Shown: positions 8,573-17,906, numbered from the stretch's first letter. The stretch: DNA of 64,000 bases from Algoriphagus boritolerans DSM 17298 = JCM 18970 (GCF_900108085.1 NZ_FNVR01000003.1:62001-126000); one strand, 5' to 3'. A program made the numbers and translations. Notes: generated from the letters alone by a model not told the origin.

Positions 8573-9160
8573 TTAATATCCTTTGATCATTCTGGCGATA
8601 TATTTTCCGACAATATCAAACTCAAGATTGACGCGATCACCGACTTGAAGTTGGTGAAAATTGGTGTGTTCGTAAGTGTATGGAATGATTGCTACAGAAA
8701 ACCTCCCCGGCCCGGAATTGAAACAGGTTAGGCTCGTACCGTTGATGGTGATGGATCCTTTTTCTACCGTTACATTTCCAGAAGACTGGTCAAATTCAAA
8801 ATCAAAAACCCAAGAACCCTCCTGATCAACGATTCTTTTCACAATTCCGGTTTGGTCCACATGCCCTTGTACAATATGTCCATCAAATCTGCCATTTGCA
8901 GGCATACATCGCTCTAGGTTTACTTTTTTTCCTACATCCCAACCGGACAAATTGGTCTTATTGATCGTCTCCTGGATTGCCGTGACCCGATAATTTGCCG
9001 GATCAACTTTCACCACAGTCAGACAAACCCCGTCATGGGCAAGAGATTGGTCTACTTTAAGCTCAGAGACAATAGGCGAATTCAGATCAAAATGAACATT
9101 GCTTCCTTCGTGTGTGATTTTTTCTATGGTACCAAAAGACTCTATGATTCCTGTAAACAT
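8573..9160 (-). CDS. ribE: Riboflavin synthase, alpha subunit
   Basis: A 195-residue protein starting MFTGIIESFGTIEKI, the hallmark N-terminus of riboflavin synthase. Two tandem lumazine-binding barrels are visible, each with a GSVTVEKGSI-like or DGVCLTV-like motif and a GHIVQGHVDQTG joint (about residues 90-105). It dismutates two 6,7-dimethyl-8-ribityllumazine molecules into riboflavin. It stands alone here, away from other rib genes, converging on the lipase gene with 32 bp between stops. Confidence 0.95.
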   Translation of the reverse strand: MFTGIIESFGTIEKITHEGSNVHFDLNSPIVSELKVDQSLAHDGVCLTVVKVDPANYRVTAIQETINKTNLSGWDVGKKVNLERCMPANGRFDGHIVQGHVDQTGIVKRIVDQEGSWVFDFEFDQSSGNVTVEKGSITINGTSLTCFNSGPGRFSVAIIPYTYEHTNFHQLQVGDRVNLEFDIVGKYIARMIKGY

Positions 9161-9267
9161 GTCTAAATATTAAGCTTCAATGGATCAATTGGATAATCAA
9201 AAAATGCCTACCATGGTTCAAAGTAAGGCAAATATTCAATTATCTTCGATCAACAAACCACGACCAA

Positions 9268-9924
9268 ATGCTAAAACTTGAAGATACTTACCTGCACAAA
9301 GGAAAACGTCGGGCGCTCGTCTCCGAACTCCGTGCAAAGGGTATCAAAAGCGAACGGGTTTTAGATGCAATTAACAGCCTTCCCCGTCATTTCTTTTTTG
9401 ATTCTGCCTTGATCTCCCATGCTTACGAAGACAAGGCTTTTCCAATAGGTGAAGGGCAAACGATCTCGCAGCCCTATACAGTGGCTTTTCAGACCGAACT
9501 CTTGGATGTGAAGCATGGAGATAAAATCCTCGAAATCGGAACAGGTTCAGGGTATCAAGGGACAATTTTGCACCTCCTGGGAGCGGAAGTTTATACCATA
9601 GAATATCAAAAAAAACTATTTGAGGGTACTCAGCGATTTTTGAAACGGCTCGGAATTGACCTTCATCTATTCTATGGAGACGGAACGGGTGGACTTCCGC
9701 AACATGCTCCGTATGATAAAATCATTGTGACGGCAGGAGCCCCTGTAGTTCCCGAAGCATTAATACAGCAATTGAAAGTGGGCGGAATATTGGTGATTCC
9801 AGTAGGTGACCGAAGAAGACAGGCCATGGTCAAAATCACCAAAAAATCGGCTAAAGACCACATACGAGAGGAATATGAAGGTTTTTCTTTTGTTCCACTT
9901 TTGGGTAAAGAGGGATGGAAATAG
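9268..9924 (+). CDS. pcm: Protein-L-isoaspartate O-methyltransferase
   Basis: The 218-residue protein has the PCMT signature: GQTISQPYTVAFQTELL, then the SAM-binding GTGSGYQ loop (after ILEIGTGSGYQ), GDGTGGLP, APYDKIIVTAGAP and GGILVIPVG. It methylates isoaspartyl residues in damaged proteins in the cytoplasm. It is divergent from ribE across a 107-bp gap that carries a near-consensus -7 box (TATCTTCG at 9240-9247). Confidence 0.95.
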   Translation: MLKLEDTYLHKGKRRALVSELRAKGIKSERVLDAINSLPRHFFFDSALISHAYEDKAFPIGEGQTISQPYTVAFQTELLDVKHGDKILEIGTGSGYQGTILHLLGAEVYTIEYQKKLFEGTQRFLKRLGIDLHLFYGDGTGGLPQHAPYDKIIVTAGAPVVPEALIQQLKVGGILVIPVGDRRRQAMVKITKKSAKDHIREEYEGFSFVPLLGKEGWK

Positions 9925-10102
9925 CAGGTAAAGCAATTTATTCCATTTGGAAAAAGGGCCGCTTGAAATTCCAAACAGAACGGTGAAATCATTCCCTGTT
10001 TCATTTATGAAAAGATCAGTTAAAAAACTGAATTAAGGCAATCAAACACGGTATAAAGTTCTGAAAATCGATTTTTTATTTAGGCTGACAAAATTTTATT
10101 TC

Positions 10103-10110
10103 TATTTTTG
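10103..10110 (+). promoter_or_regulatory. -7 promoter box of thioesterase gene
   Basis: TATTTTTG matches the Bacteroidota -7 consensus TAnnTTTG, 15 bp before the ATG at 10126. No clear -33 TTTG is visible. It overlaps the in-frame TTG at 10108, which rules that codon out as a start. Confidence 0.6.
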
Positions 10111-10125
10111 TCGAAATTCAATGTT

Positions 10126-10644
10126 ATGGTTAAGCAAAAGTCCGCGAAGGAATCCGTCACCATCATGACCGAAATGGTCCTACCCAACGATACTAACACC
10201 CTGAATAACCTCATGGGGGGTAGACTTATGCATTGGATGGATATCGTGGCTGCCATTGCCGCACAAAAACACTCCAATCGCATCGTGGTCACGGCTTCAG
10301 CGGATAGCATTTCCTTCAAACAGCCAATCAACCTCGGCAATGTCGTCACACTTCGTTCACAGGTTACCCGGGCTTTCAATTCCTCCATGGAAGTTTTTAT
10401 TGAAGTGACAGCCGAGGATATCCCTGCCCGCAAGAAAATCATGACCCATCGAGCATTTTTCACTTTTGTGGCCGTAGACCAAAACGGAAGACCCATCGAA
10501 GTGCCAGAAGTAGTTGCCGAATCAGAAGAGGAAAAAGAACTCTTCGAAGGTGCTTTGAGAAGGAGACAACTAAGACTGGTGCTGGCAAAACGAATGAAAC
10601 CCGAAGATGCAGTTGAATTGAAATCTATTTTCAATTTGCCTTAA
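10126..10644 (+). CDS. Acyl-CoA thioesterase (hot-dog fold)
   Basis: A 172-residue hot-dog protein resembling YciA/acyl-CoA hydrolases: VLPNDTNTLNNLMGGRLMHWMD carries the nucleotide-binding/catalytic Asn-Asp region, followed by VVTASADSISFKQPINLG and a second-half EVFIEVTAED strand. It should release CoA from acyl-CoA in the cytoplasm. The start is the ATG at 10126; an upstream TTG lies within the -7 box. The highly charged C-terminal 40 residues go beyond the fold and are probably a helical tail. Confidence 0.87.
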   Translation: MVKQKSAKESVTIMTEMVLPNDTNTLNNLMGGRLMHWMDIVAAIAAQKHSNRIVVTASADSISFKQPINLGNVVTLRSQVTRAFNSSMEVFIEVTAEDIPARKKIMTHRAFFTFVAVDQNGRPIEVPEVVAESEEEKELFEGALRRRQLRLVLAKRMKPEDAVELKSIFNLP

Positions 10645-10786
10645 CCCGAAAAAGTCCCAACCCTTGGAATAATGGAATTGGCATGTAAGCTATTCGCTTT
10701 CAGGAGGTTCAACTCAAATTAAAAATCAAGCTGCTTTTATCTCTTCCAAACTTTGCCGTACGGCATTTTTTAGCCAATTTCCTCCC

Positions 10787-11323
10787 ATGGAAAATGACAG
10801 TATCCAGGAACTTCAATACCTGATCACAGAGGAAATTTATTTACTACCGGAGGATCAGAAGGCGATTTTGAGTCAGTTGGAAGGAAATACGGCGAATACA
10901 CCCGCGCTAGTCGCATCAGAACCCGAAGTGGAGCCAATTCCGGTAAATGGGAGTTTTTCCAAAGGGATTTTGATTCTCCATGAAGAAGCGGTGCTTCCCT
11001 CAGAGGTAATGGAGATGCTGGTCAATATGATCAAAGCTGTAGGACATTCGATGAGCGAAGTGGGAATGGCTTCTTCAGCAGTATTGGAGAATCGAAGTAT
11101 GGAAGATTTTCAGGCGCTGAATGCCCATGTGGTTTTAAAATTCGGCAAAATCAAACATCCCGTCAACGCACTGTTTGATCAACCTTATGAAATCCACGCT
11201 GATGGGGAGACTGAATTTCTTTTTGCCGATTCTCTCAGTGCAATTTTCGAAGACAAAAAACTTAAAGTGAAACTTTGGAATTCACTTCAAATCTTATTCA
11301 ACCTCAGGTCAGGAAAAAAATGA
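10787..11323 (+). CDS. Hypothetical protein, possible DNA polymerase III psi (HolD)-like subunit
   Basis: A 178-residue soluble protein of no certain family. An N-terminal helix (about residues 1-30) is followed by a low-complexity linker rich in Pro, Glu and Val (about 35-55), then a compact alpha/beta domain: ILILHEEAVLP, a helix with LVNMIKAVG, a strand HVVLKFGKI and a terminal helix KVKLWNSLQILF. That order (strand, LxxLLxA helix, FG strand, adSLxxI helix, K-LW-L helix) is reminiscent of HolD-like proteins in other bacteria, an inference from pattern only. It is the first gene of an apparent operon with the DUF3817 gene (ATGA overlap) and the kinase-like gene. Confidence 0.5.
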   Translation: MENDSIQELQYLITEEIYLLPEDQKAILSQLEGNTANTPALVASEPEVEPIPVNGSFSKGILILHEEAVLPSEVMEMLVNMIKAVGHSMSEVGMASSAVLENRSMEDFQALNAHVVLKFGKIKHPVNALFDQPYEIHADGETEFLFADSLSAIFEDKKLKVKLWNSLQILFNLRSGKK

Positions 11324-11631
11324 ATTCAGAACAGACTAAATGGGCTAAACGATTCAAATGGATCAGCTTGATCGAAGGTGTTTCTTTTTTGGTATTGCTT
11401 TTTATTGCGATGCCTTTGAAATATATGTTTGATCAGCCACTTGCGGTCACCTATGTAGGGTGGGTTCATGGTGTTTTGTTTATCCTTTATATCTATATCG
11501 TGTTTCCCACTTCAACCAAATTGAAATGGGAGTTTGGAAGGACATTCTTTGCCCTGTTGGCATCGATTTTACCTTTTGGTCCGTTTATTTTTGACCGTAA
11601 TCTGAAGAAAAGTCAGCACGTGGACCTTTGA
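11320..11631 (+). CDS. DUF3817 family membrane protein
   Basis: A 103-residue protein with a short basic N-terminus (MNSEQTKWAKRFKW) and three hydrophobic segments; the pattern IEGVSFLVLLFIAMPLKY...VGWVHGVLF is diagnostic of DUF3817 (YdzA-like). Its role is unknown, in the inner membrane. The ATG at 11320 overlaps the upstream stop as ATGA, which argues for coupling; a longer frame from 11275 is less likely. The next gene starts 3 bp after its stop. Confidence 0.85.
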   Translation: MNSEQTKWAKRFKWISLIEGVSFLVLLFIAMPLKYMFDQPLAVTYVGWVHGVLFILYIYIVFPTSTKLKWEFGRTFFALLASILPFGPFIFDRNLKKSQHVDL

Positions 11632-11634
11632 CCC

Positions 11635-12654
11635 ATGGCTTTGATCAGCAAGAAAAAGCAAATTTATCCCATCAGTGCTGGACTCAGGCGCTATTTGATC
11701 AACTATGCCCGGGAAGTGGATATACCTATTCACTACCATGAGCTTTTGCGCTATACCAGCTCTATCGCGCTCTATGATTCCAAAGATCAGGACACCCTTT
11801 GGGAAACCGTTTTTTACGATCAAAGCGACCGCGAGGAAATTCACCTTAATGTCAAAAAAATCTATGCCTTGCTAAAAGCAGGCGGTGATATGAGCGTGAT
11901 GAACCACCTCTATGTGGACCGGATTGACCTTTGTATCTATGGCAACACCCAGCCTTTTCGAGTACGAATCGTCAATCGAATCAATGATAATTTTGACTAT
12001 TTCTACATCAAAAATGCCGACGCCTCCCGGGTTTACGGCCTGGAATTGGAGCATTTACTTTCTCCTAACCGCATCAGCTATCTCGTCCATCGCAATACCC
12101 TGATCGAGGAACATATTGCAGGAATCCCCGGAGATAAATTTATGAGGCAGATGATGGAAGACCCCAACCTCAACCCTATCCGTTTGTCAAAGGAATTTGT
12201 CAAATTCAATGAGCGATGCTTTGTCCGACTTTTGGGAGATATGCACAGCTCCAATTTTGTGGTAGATGTCACTCCGGACTTTGAGGAAACACACTACCGG
12301 ATTCGGGCGATTGACTTTGACCAGCAGTCCTATGAGGGAAAAAAATCAATTTACCTGCCTCAATATTTCAAAGAAAACAACATCCTGATTGAGTTGGGCA
12401 TGAAGTGTATCACCCCTGAGTCTATGCGGCAGTATCAGCGTGAGGAGCGTGCACTGATAGCGACTCGGTTTAAGTCATCGCACAAAGAAATCGAAGATGT
12501 CCTTCACGCTATGGAAAAAGACCGGATAGCACCTATCCAAAATGTGGAGCAACTGCGTGATGAACTAGCCAAACACTATAAAAATTTGGATTTCCTGAAC
12601 TGTAAAAACATGGCGGAAATTTTACGGCTCAGTTTGGAGCAAATCATGCGATAA
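11635..12654 (+). CDS. Kinase-like (APH/protein-kinase fold) protein of unknown substrate
   Basis: A 339-residue soluble protein. The middle of the sequence carries a catalytic-loop-like motif LLGDMHSSNFVV (Asp202, His204, Asn207) followed by AIDFDQ (Asp227, Asp229), the arrangement of brenner and DFG-type motifs in aminoglycoside-phosphotransferase-like and HipA-like kinases. Before it, LIEEHIAGIPGDKF resembles the hinge with an acidic pair. The N-terminal 100 residues lack a glycine-rich loop I can identify, so ATP binding is not proven. The C-terminus is helical. It follows the DUF3817 gene by 3 bp. Substrate and role are unknown. Confidence 0.55.
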   Translation: MALISKKKQIYPISAGLRRYLINYAREVDIPIHYHELLRYTSSIALYDSKDQDTLWETVFYDQSDREEIHLNVKKIYALLKAGGDMSVMNHLYVDRIDLCIYGNTQPFRVRIVNRINDNFDYFYIKNADASRVYGLELEHLLSPNRISYLVHRNTLIEEHIAGIPGDKFMRQMMEDPNLNPIRLSKEFVKFNERCFVRLLGDMHSSNFVVDVTPDFEETHYRIRAIDFDQQSYEGKKSIYLPQYFKENNILIELGMKCITPESMRQYQREERALIATRFKSSHKEIEDVLHAMEKDRIAPIQNVEQLRDELAKHYKNLDFLNCKNMAEILRLSLEQIMR

Positions 12655-12753
12655 TCGGCATTTATTTTTTTGCTTTAGCCAAAATCAGTGCCTTTTTGCT
12701 TATTTTGAGGCAAACCTTCTGAAAAATTTTTACTAACAAAAACACTTGATTTT

Positions 12754-13635
12754 ATGGGTCAAACCCACAAAAATTGCGGCACATTTGAATGGCTCGATCT
12801 CGAAAAGCCAAAAAAGAAAGAACTCCTAGAACTGACCGCCCCCTTTCATATTGAGATCAAACTTCTGGAAGATTCCCTTCAGCACGGGCACTTACCAAAG
12901 ATTGAAAAACAGGACGGGACTACTTTTGTCATTATTCGTGCTTATTCGGCTGATCCTAGCCATAATTACTCAGAAGTAACAAAACTTACCAATAAAATTG
13001 CATTTGTAGTCAGTTCAGACCGACTAATCACTATCCACCAAAAACCCTTTGAGTTTTTGGATGCGCTATTTCAGAAGGAATTTGATGATCCCGAAGACCT
13101 GATGCTGGGGATATTACAGCAGATGTTGTCGACTTACCAAGCACCGTTGGATTGGCTGAGTGATAAAATTGATGAATATGAAAAGGAAATCTTCGTAAAC
13201 AGGCATGGTAAAATCTCAGTTCAGGCACTTTATTTCCAAAAATCCAAAGCGCGAATCAGTAAAAAAATACTTCAGCTCACGCAAAACGTACTGAATCAAA
13301 TCCAGGTAAATGAAATTCATTTTTCGACTTTGCAGGATTTGAAAGAAACCTGTGTCAATCTGATTCTCCACTTTGATGAAGTCATTGAGGATGCTACTTC
13401 CATTTTAAACACCCACTTAAACCTTACCTCTCAGAAGAGTAACGAAGTAATGAAGCTTCTGACGATTTTTTCGGCATTCTTCCTCCCGCTTACTTTTATC
13501 GTTGGTGTCTATGGAATGAACTTCGAAAACATCCCAGAACTAAAATGGACGAACGGGTACTACCTGGCTCTGGGGCTGATGGCTCTTGTTTCAGTCCTGA
13601 TTTTCATTTGGTTCAAAAGAAAGAAAATCATGTGA
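12754..13635 (+). CDS. corA: CorA family magnesium/divalent cation transporter
   Basis: A 293-residue protein with the CorA layout: a large cytoplasmic N-terminal alpha/beta domain, a long helix (about residues 135-225) and two C-terminal transmembrane helices with the signature YGMNFENIPEL between them and a basic tail (FKRKKIM). It forms a homopentameric channel for Mg2+ (or Co2+/Ni2+/Zn2+). It is a single-gene unit. Confidence 0.92.
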   Translation: MGQTHKNCGTFEWLDLEKPKKKELLELTAPFHIEIKLLEDSLQHGHLPKIEKQDGTTFVIIRAYSADPSHNYSEVTKLTNKIAFVVSSDRLITIHQKPFEFLDALFQKEFDDPEDLMLGILQQMLSTYQAPLDWLSDKIDEYEKEIFVNRHGKISVQALYFQKSKARISKKILQLTQNVLNQIQVNEIHFSTLQDLKETCVNLILHFDEVIEDATSILNTHLNLTSQKSNEVMKLLTIFSAFFLPLTFIVGVYGMNFENIPELKWTNGYYLALGLMALVSVLIFIWFKRKKIM

Positions 13636-13824
13636 TTACTAGGATTATGCCTGTTTTGCCACACTCATTTACCTTTCTGGGATCAGGTTATACAAAACAT
13701 TTTCTTTAGGGTAAAAAACAATTTTTAATCAATCAACCTTAAATCAAACTTTTATTTCACGAAATTAACTTTATCCTAAATTTTATAAATAAAAACATAT
13801 AATTTTGAAAGAAATTTTGGATTC

Positions 13825-14256
13825 ATGAGTTTGTTTAAGGTAAAGGAAGTTTATTTGGTTGACGATGACGCAATCGTGAGAATGGTAGCCAGTAGAATCC
13901 TCAGAAGTATAGAATTTAAAAATACGATTTCAGCTTTTGAAAACGGGAAATTGGCTATTGACATGATTTCTAAAAAAATAGCCGAAAATGAGTATGATCA
14001 TGTCGATGAGCATATTTTAATTCTTCTCGATATCAACATGCCAATCATGGATGCTTGGGGTTTTCTTGATGAATTCAAGAAATTCGATCAGAAAATTAAA
14101 AAACACTTTCTAATCTCCATAATTACCAGTTCAATCGATACCAGTGATAAAACCAAAGCCTTTTCCTATCCCGAAGTATCGGATTACATTACCAAGCCGC
14201 TGACTGGAAAACACATCCTGGACTTTCTGAAAAAGCACCACCTTTACGAAGATTAG
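13825..14256 (+). CDS. Single-domain response regulator (receiver only)
   Basis: A 143-residue receiver with the acidic pocket VDDD (residues 12-15), phosphoacceptor Asp69 in ILLDINMP, Thr/Ser switch in IITSS and Lys124 in DYITKPL. There is no output domain, so it must act by protein contact or as a phosphate relay. No histidine kinase is adjacent. A perfect -7 box (TAATTTTG, 13800-13807) lies just upstream. A similar lone receiver is at 40402. Confidence 0.9.
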   Translation: MSLFKVKEVYLVDDDAIVRMVASRILRSIEFKNTISAFENGKLAIDMISKKIAENEYDHVDEHILILLDINMPIMDAWGFLDEFKKFDQKIKKHFLISIITSSIDTSDKTKAFSYPEVSDYITKPLTGKHILDFLKKHHLYED

Positions 14257-14377
14257 TCTTTTTAAAGGCTAAAAGCGAATCTAGAATATCCTCCCAATTC
14301 TTTTTCGGTGTGCTATTCTGCCTTGATTTTTTTACCAAGAATTTGGTTACAATATACTTCTCCGGATTGAACTTGCC

Positions 14378-15238
14378 TTATTGAACCAACTTTCTCAAGT
14401 ATCCTCCATAGCCACTTTTACCTAATTTATCCGCTGCTTTGAGCAGTTCTTCCTTGCCGATAAAACCGTTTCGAAAAGCGATTTCTTCGACACATCCAAT
14501 CTTCAGACCCTGCCGCTCTTCGATCACTTCGACAAACTGAGCTGCCTGTAACAAGGACTGATGCGTGCCGGTATCAAGCCAAGCAGTACCCCGGTTCAAA
14601 ATTGCCACTCTGAGCTTTCCTTTTCTCAAGTAGACATTGTTGATGTCCGTAATCTCGAGTTCACCCCGCGAACTTGGCTTGATGCTTTTTGCGATTTCAA
14701 CTACCTCATTATCATAAAAATAGAGTCCGGGTACGGCATAATTTGATTTTGGATTGATGGGCTTTTCCTCGATTGAAATTGCATGCTGGTTTTCATCAAA
14801 TTCCACTACCCCATAGCGCTCCGGGTCGTTGACATGATAGGCAAACACAACTCCCCCGGTAGGATCTGTATTCTCCTGAAGTGTTTGATGAAGACCGGAT
14901 CCGTAGAAAATATTATCTCCCAGAACCAGAGCCACTTTGTCCTGACCGATGAACTCCTCTCCGATGATAAATGCCTGTGCCAAACCATCTGGGCTAGGTT
15001 GAATGGCATATTCAAAGCGACATCCCAACTGTGAACCATCTCCCAAGAGCCGCTGAAATGAGGCTGAGTCCTCTGGAGTGGTGATGATCAACACTTCCCT
15101 GATTCCCGCCATCATCAGCACTGAGAGCGGATAATAAATCATAGGTTTATCATAGACCGGCATCAATTGCTTGCTGACGGCGATCGTTAGAGGATAAAGT
15201 CGCGTACCGGAGCCACCGGCCAAAATAATTCCTTTCAT
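14378..15238 (-). CDS. rfbA: Glucose-1-phosphate thymidylyltransferase
   Basis: A 286-residue protein with the RmlA signature: [18 protein letters not shown] (nucleotide-binding), [47 protein letters not shown] and the C-terminal GTWLDTGTH-type motif (here [13 protein letters not shown]). It makes dTDP-glucose from glucose-1-phosphate and dTTP, the entry to dTDP-rhamnose. The rfbBCD partners are not in this window. Confidence 0.95.
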   Translation of the reverse strand: MKGIILAGGSGTRLYPLTIAVSKQLMPVYDKPMIYYPLSVLMMAGIREVLIITTPEDSASFQRLLGDGSQLGCRFEYAIQPSPDGLAQAFIIGEEFIGQDKVALVLGDNIFYGSGLHQTLQENTDPTGGVVFAYHVNDPERYGVVEFDENQHAISIEEKPINPKSNYAVPGLYFYDNEVVEIAKSIKPSSRGELEITDINNVYLRKGKLRVAILNRGTAWLDTGTHQSLLQAAQFVEVIEERQGLKIGCVEEIAFRNGFIGKEELLKAADKLGKSGYGGYLRKLVQ

Positions 15239-15439
15239 ATCTTGCTCGTTTGTTTGTTGGTAGTCAAATGAAATCTCCCGGGTTGGGTAGTTATTCCTCT
15301 TTGTGACTTTTTAGTCCAGCTCGATTCCATAATTTTTATTTTATCAAAAAAAGGTCGGGCAAAACTAAGATATATAAGTTAAAATTGACACTTATTTGTA
15401 TTACACAAATCGCTCAGATACCAAAAACCCTCAAAAAAA

Positions 15440-16933
15440 ATGTTCTTCAGACCTCGTTTATTCAGCTTTCTGATCCCTTTGGGCCTTCTGATTTGCTCCT
15501 GCAGCTCCAGACCTGAAGTTACCTTCTCTGAAACGGTAACAGAGCAATATCGCCCGGAATATCATTTTACCCCGCAAAAAGGCTGGATGAATGATCCAAA
15601 TGGCATGTTTTACCTCGATGGAGAGTACCATCTTTTCTACCAATACTATCCCGATAGTACCGTTTGGGGCCCTATGCACTGGGGACATGCAGTATCCAAG
15701 GATCTTGTCCGCTGGGAGGAATTGCCAATTGCAATCTATCCAGACAGTCTTGGCTACATTTTTTCGGGAAGCGCAGTGTATGATCGTGAAAACACCTCAG
15801 GGTTGGGTACGGAAGAAACCCCTCCTATCGTTGCTGTTTTCACCTATCACGATATGGCTGGTGAAAAATCCGGAGCAACAGACTTTCAGAGTCAGGGTAT
15901 TGCTTTTTCAGTAGACAAAGGAAGAACCTGGACAAAGTATGAAGGAAATCCTGTGCTTCCAAATCAAGGAATTCGCGATTTCCGTGATCCCAAAGTCACA
16001 GAGTTAATAAAAGAGGATGGTACCAAACGATGGAATATGACATTGGCTGCGCAGGATCGTATTCAGTTTTTTGAGTCAGAGGATTTGAAAACATGGAAGT
16101 TTACCGGGGAGTTTGGCCAAAGTATCGGAGCACATGGAGGTGTGTGGGAATGTCCGGACTTATTGTCCTTAACCGCACCTAATGGAGACCAAAAGTGGGT
16201 TTTGCTCGTGAGTATCAATCCCGGTGGTCCACAAAAGGGATCAGCTACTCAATATTTCATTGGGAATTTTGAAAATGGAACATTCACTCCCGATGACACC
16301 ATGATCCGTTGGCTCGACTATGGGCCGGATAATTATGCCGGAGTCACCTGGTCCAATCTCCCTGAAGAAGAATCCCGAACGCTTTTTATAGGATGGATGA
16401 GTAATTGGCTATATGCTCAGGTCGTACCTACTACTTCTTGGCGATCAGCCATGACGGTAGCCCGAGAGCTCAGTTTAATTGAAATTAATGGCGTTTTGCT
16501 CCTCAAATCAGCTCCAGCCAAAGAATTGGAAAGCCTTCGAGGCGAGGAAATTACGATAGACAAGACCAGCAACCTTCCTTCCCAAGCTGTTGAAATCAAA
16601 CTGGAATTGGACGGTTCGGATAATTTCGCTCTCGTATTTTCAAATGAGCTGAATGAAAAAGTAAGCATTACCAAGGAAATGGGATTGGTGTCAATCGACC
16701 GAACTTACGCAGGAAATGAAGCTTTTCACCCGGATTTTGCAGCGATGCATTCAGCACCGATGAGTTGGAAAGCGGAAGATTTGCGGATCTTTTTGGATGC
16801 CTGCTCAATCGAGGTTTTTGTAAACAATGGCGAACTGGTGATGACCTCGACATTATTTCCTTCCTCGCCATGGAAAAAAGCAGCGTTTATAAGTGGAATC
16901 GAAAATGCCTCATTTTTTGATTTGAAAAAATAG
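15440..16933 (+). CDS. Glycoside hydrolase family 32 lipoprotein (fructan/levan hydrolase)
   Basis: A 497-residue protein with a lipoprotein signal (Cys21 the likely lipid site). The five-blade GH32 catalytic domain is clear: nucleophile Asp52 in GWMNDPNG, the RDPK motif with transition-state Asp and the acid/base Glu in VWECPDL; a C-terminal beta-sandwich follows from about residue 370, ending with the IEVFVNNGE strand. It should cleave fructose from levan, inulin or sucrose at the cell surface. No SusC/D or fructose transporter is next to it. The gene is divergent from rfbA across a 201-bp gap. Confidence 0.9.
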   Translation: MFFRPRLFSFLIPLGLLICSCSSRPEVTFSETVTEQYRPEYHFTPQKGWMNDPNGMFYLDGEYHLFYQYYPDSTVWGPMHWGHAVSKDLVRWEELPIAIYPDSLGYIFSGSAVYDRENTSGLGTEETPPIVAVFTYHDMAGEKSGATDFQSQGIAFSVDKGRTWTKYEGNPVLPNQGIRDFRDPKVTELIKEDGTKRWNMTLAAQDRIQFFESEDLKTWKFTGEFGQSIGAHGGVWECPDLLSLTAPNGDQKWVLLVSINPGGPQKGSATQYFIGNFENGTFTPDDTMIRWLDYGPDNYAGVTWSNLPEEESRTLFIGWMSNWLYAQVVPTTSWRSAMTVARELSLIEINGVLLLKSAPAKELESLRGEEITIDKTSNLPSQAVEIKLELDGSDNFALVFSNELNEKVSITKEMGLVSIDRTYAGNEAFHPDFAAMHSAPMSWKAEDLRIFLDACSIEVFVNNGELVMTSTLFPSSPWKKAAFISGIENASFFDLKK

Positions 16934-16943
16934 CCGTTGATCA

Positions 16944-16977
16944 TTTGGATTTATCACCTGAATATCGACTACATTTG
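16944..16977 (+). promoter_or_regulatory. Bacteroidota-type promoter
   Basis: TTTG (16944-16947) and a perfect -7 box TACATTTG (16970-16977) with a 22-bp spacer, just after the GH32 stop and 23 bp before the ATG at 17001. Confidence 0.65.
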
Positions 16978-17000
16978 TCGATTAGTTGAAAGTCGAAAAA

Positions 17001-17345
17001 ATGAAAAAAACGAAAATTGCCATGCTCTTGAGCCTCTTTTGGCTGGTAGGTTTGGCTGCTTCATTTTCATTTCCTCCTGATGCCAAAACCAGCAAGGCTT
17101 GGCAGGATAATCAATCCAGTCTAAGTGAATTATTTTCTCCTGAGCTTACCTTTCGTACTTCGGGAGAAAACCCCGGTGTTCCAGGCTTTAAAGCTGATCT
17201 GGGCTTTACTGCCTTTGTTAATTCAGGTAGCCGGATTGATTGGCTTCTACCTCATTCTCAATACCGCGCTCCGGCTTTTTTCCAAAAGTCGAGACCACTT
17301 TTTGATGTTTTGATCACCTTTTTTCACTTCTTCTACACTTGGTAG
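17001..17345 (+). CDS. Small secreted protein of unknown function
   Basis: A 114-residue reading frame with a signal-like N-terminus (KKTKIAMLLSLFWLVGLAASFSF). The rest is polar with a central FKADLGFTAFVNSG segment and an aromatic end (FDVLITFFHFFYTW). I do not recognise it. It has its own consensus promoter and is followed by a perfect hairpin, so it is probably expressed. A TTG at 16986 in the same frame is not used because it is too close to the promoter. Confidence 0.5.
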   Translation: MKKTKIAMLLSLFWLVGLAASFSFPPDAKTSKAWQDNQSSLSELFSPELTFRTSGENPGVPGFKADLGFTAFVNSGSRIDWLLPHSQYRAPAFFQKSRPLFDVLITFFHFFYTW

Positions 17346-17349
17346 CAAA

Positions 17350-17384
17350 GTGTTTTAATCCTAAGCCTCAAGGCATTAAAACAC
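17350..17384 (+). terminator. Hairpin after the small secreted protein gene
   Basis: GTGTTTTAAT / ATTAAAACAC perfect 10-bp stem starting 5 bp after the stop, with only a weak T-run after it. Confidence 0.55.
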
Positions 17385-17411
17385 ATTTCTAACTTATCCT
17401 ACCAAAAAATC

Positions 17412-17906
17412 ATGTTTGATATTGATATCCCTACGCTTGTTGTGGCAAGTGTATTTATGGCCGCTGTGTCCGCCATTTTCTTTTATTATTCCCTAAAAAA
17501 TAAAAAAAGCCGAAAGGAATTTTTGGACAAATTCAATGGCTTCATTTCCGAGCTCAAATTGAATCCAAACATCCGGGAAGACTGGCGAAATCGCTATATC
17601 CTGGGCATGGATGAGCAAAGCAAAACACTCGTCTATTGCAATTTTGGAGAAAAGGGTTCAAAAATAGCTGTGTCCCTACCTGAAGTAAAGAAAGCCGCTG
17701 TAACTGAAGACTTTCAGGAAAATGGAAACATCGCCGGCACCAAGAAAATTCTCGAAAACTTAGCGCTGAGAATCGAATTCAAAAGCCCTGCAAAGCCGGC
17801 TATCCAATTGCCAATTTATTCCGCAGAGGACTATTCCGATTTGCTCGGTGAGACAGTGATAGCCTCAAAATGGGCTCAACTTATTAATCAGCAATTAACA
17901 AATTAA
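17412..17906 (+). CDS. Single-pass membrane-anchored hypothetical protein
   Basis: A 164-residue protein with one N-terminal hydrophobic helix (about residues 8-27) and then a basic stretch (KNKKSRKEF), so the remaining 130 residues lie in the cytoplasm by the positive-inside rule. The soluble part looks like a small alpha/beta domain (DEQSKTLVYCNFG, LPEVKKAAV). No family recognised. Confidence 0.6.
   Translation: MFDIDIPTLVVASVFMAAVSAIFFYYSLKNKKSRKEFLDKFNGFISELKLNPNIREDWRNRYILGMDEQSKTLVYCNFGEKGSKIAVSLPEVKKAAVTEDFQENGNIAGTKKILENLALRIEFKSPAKPAIQLPIYSAEDYSDLLGETVIASKWAQLINQQLTN

Noticed and set aside
10108-10125. TTG start extending the thioesterase
   Set aside because: The TTG lies in the -7 promoter box, so it cannot be in the transcript from that promoter; ATG at 10126 fits the family.
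17125-17313. Second plus-strand frame (62 residues) inside the small secreted protein gene
   Set aside because: It overlaps in another frame a gene with signal peptide and promoter, and has no promoter or start signal of its own.
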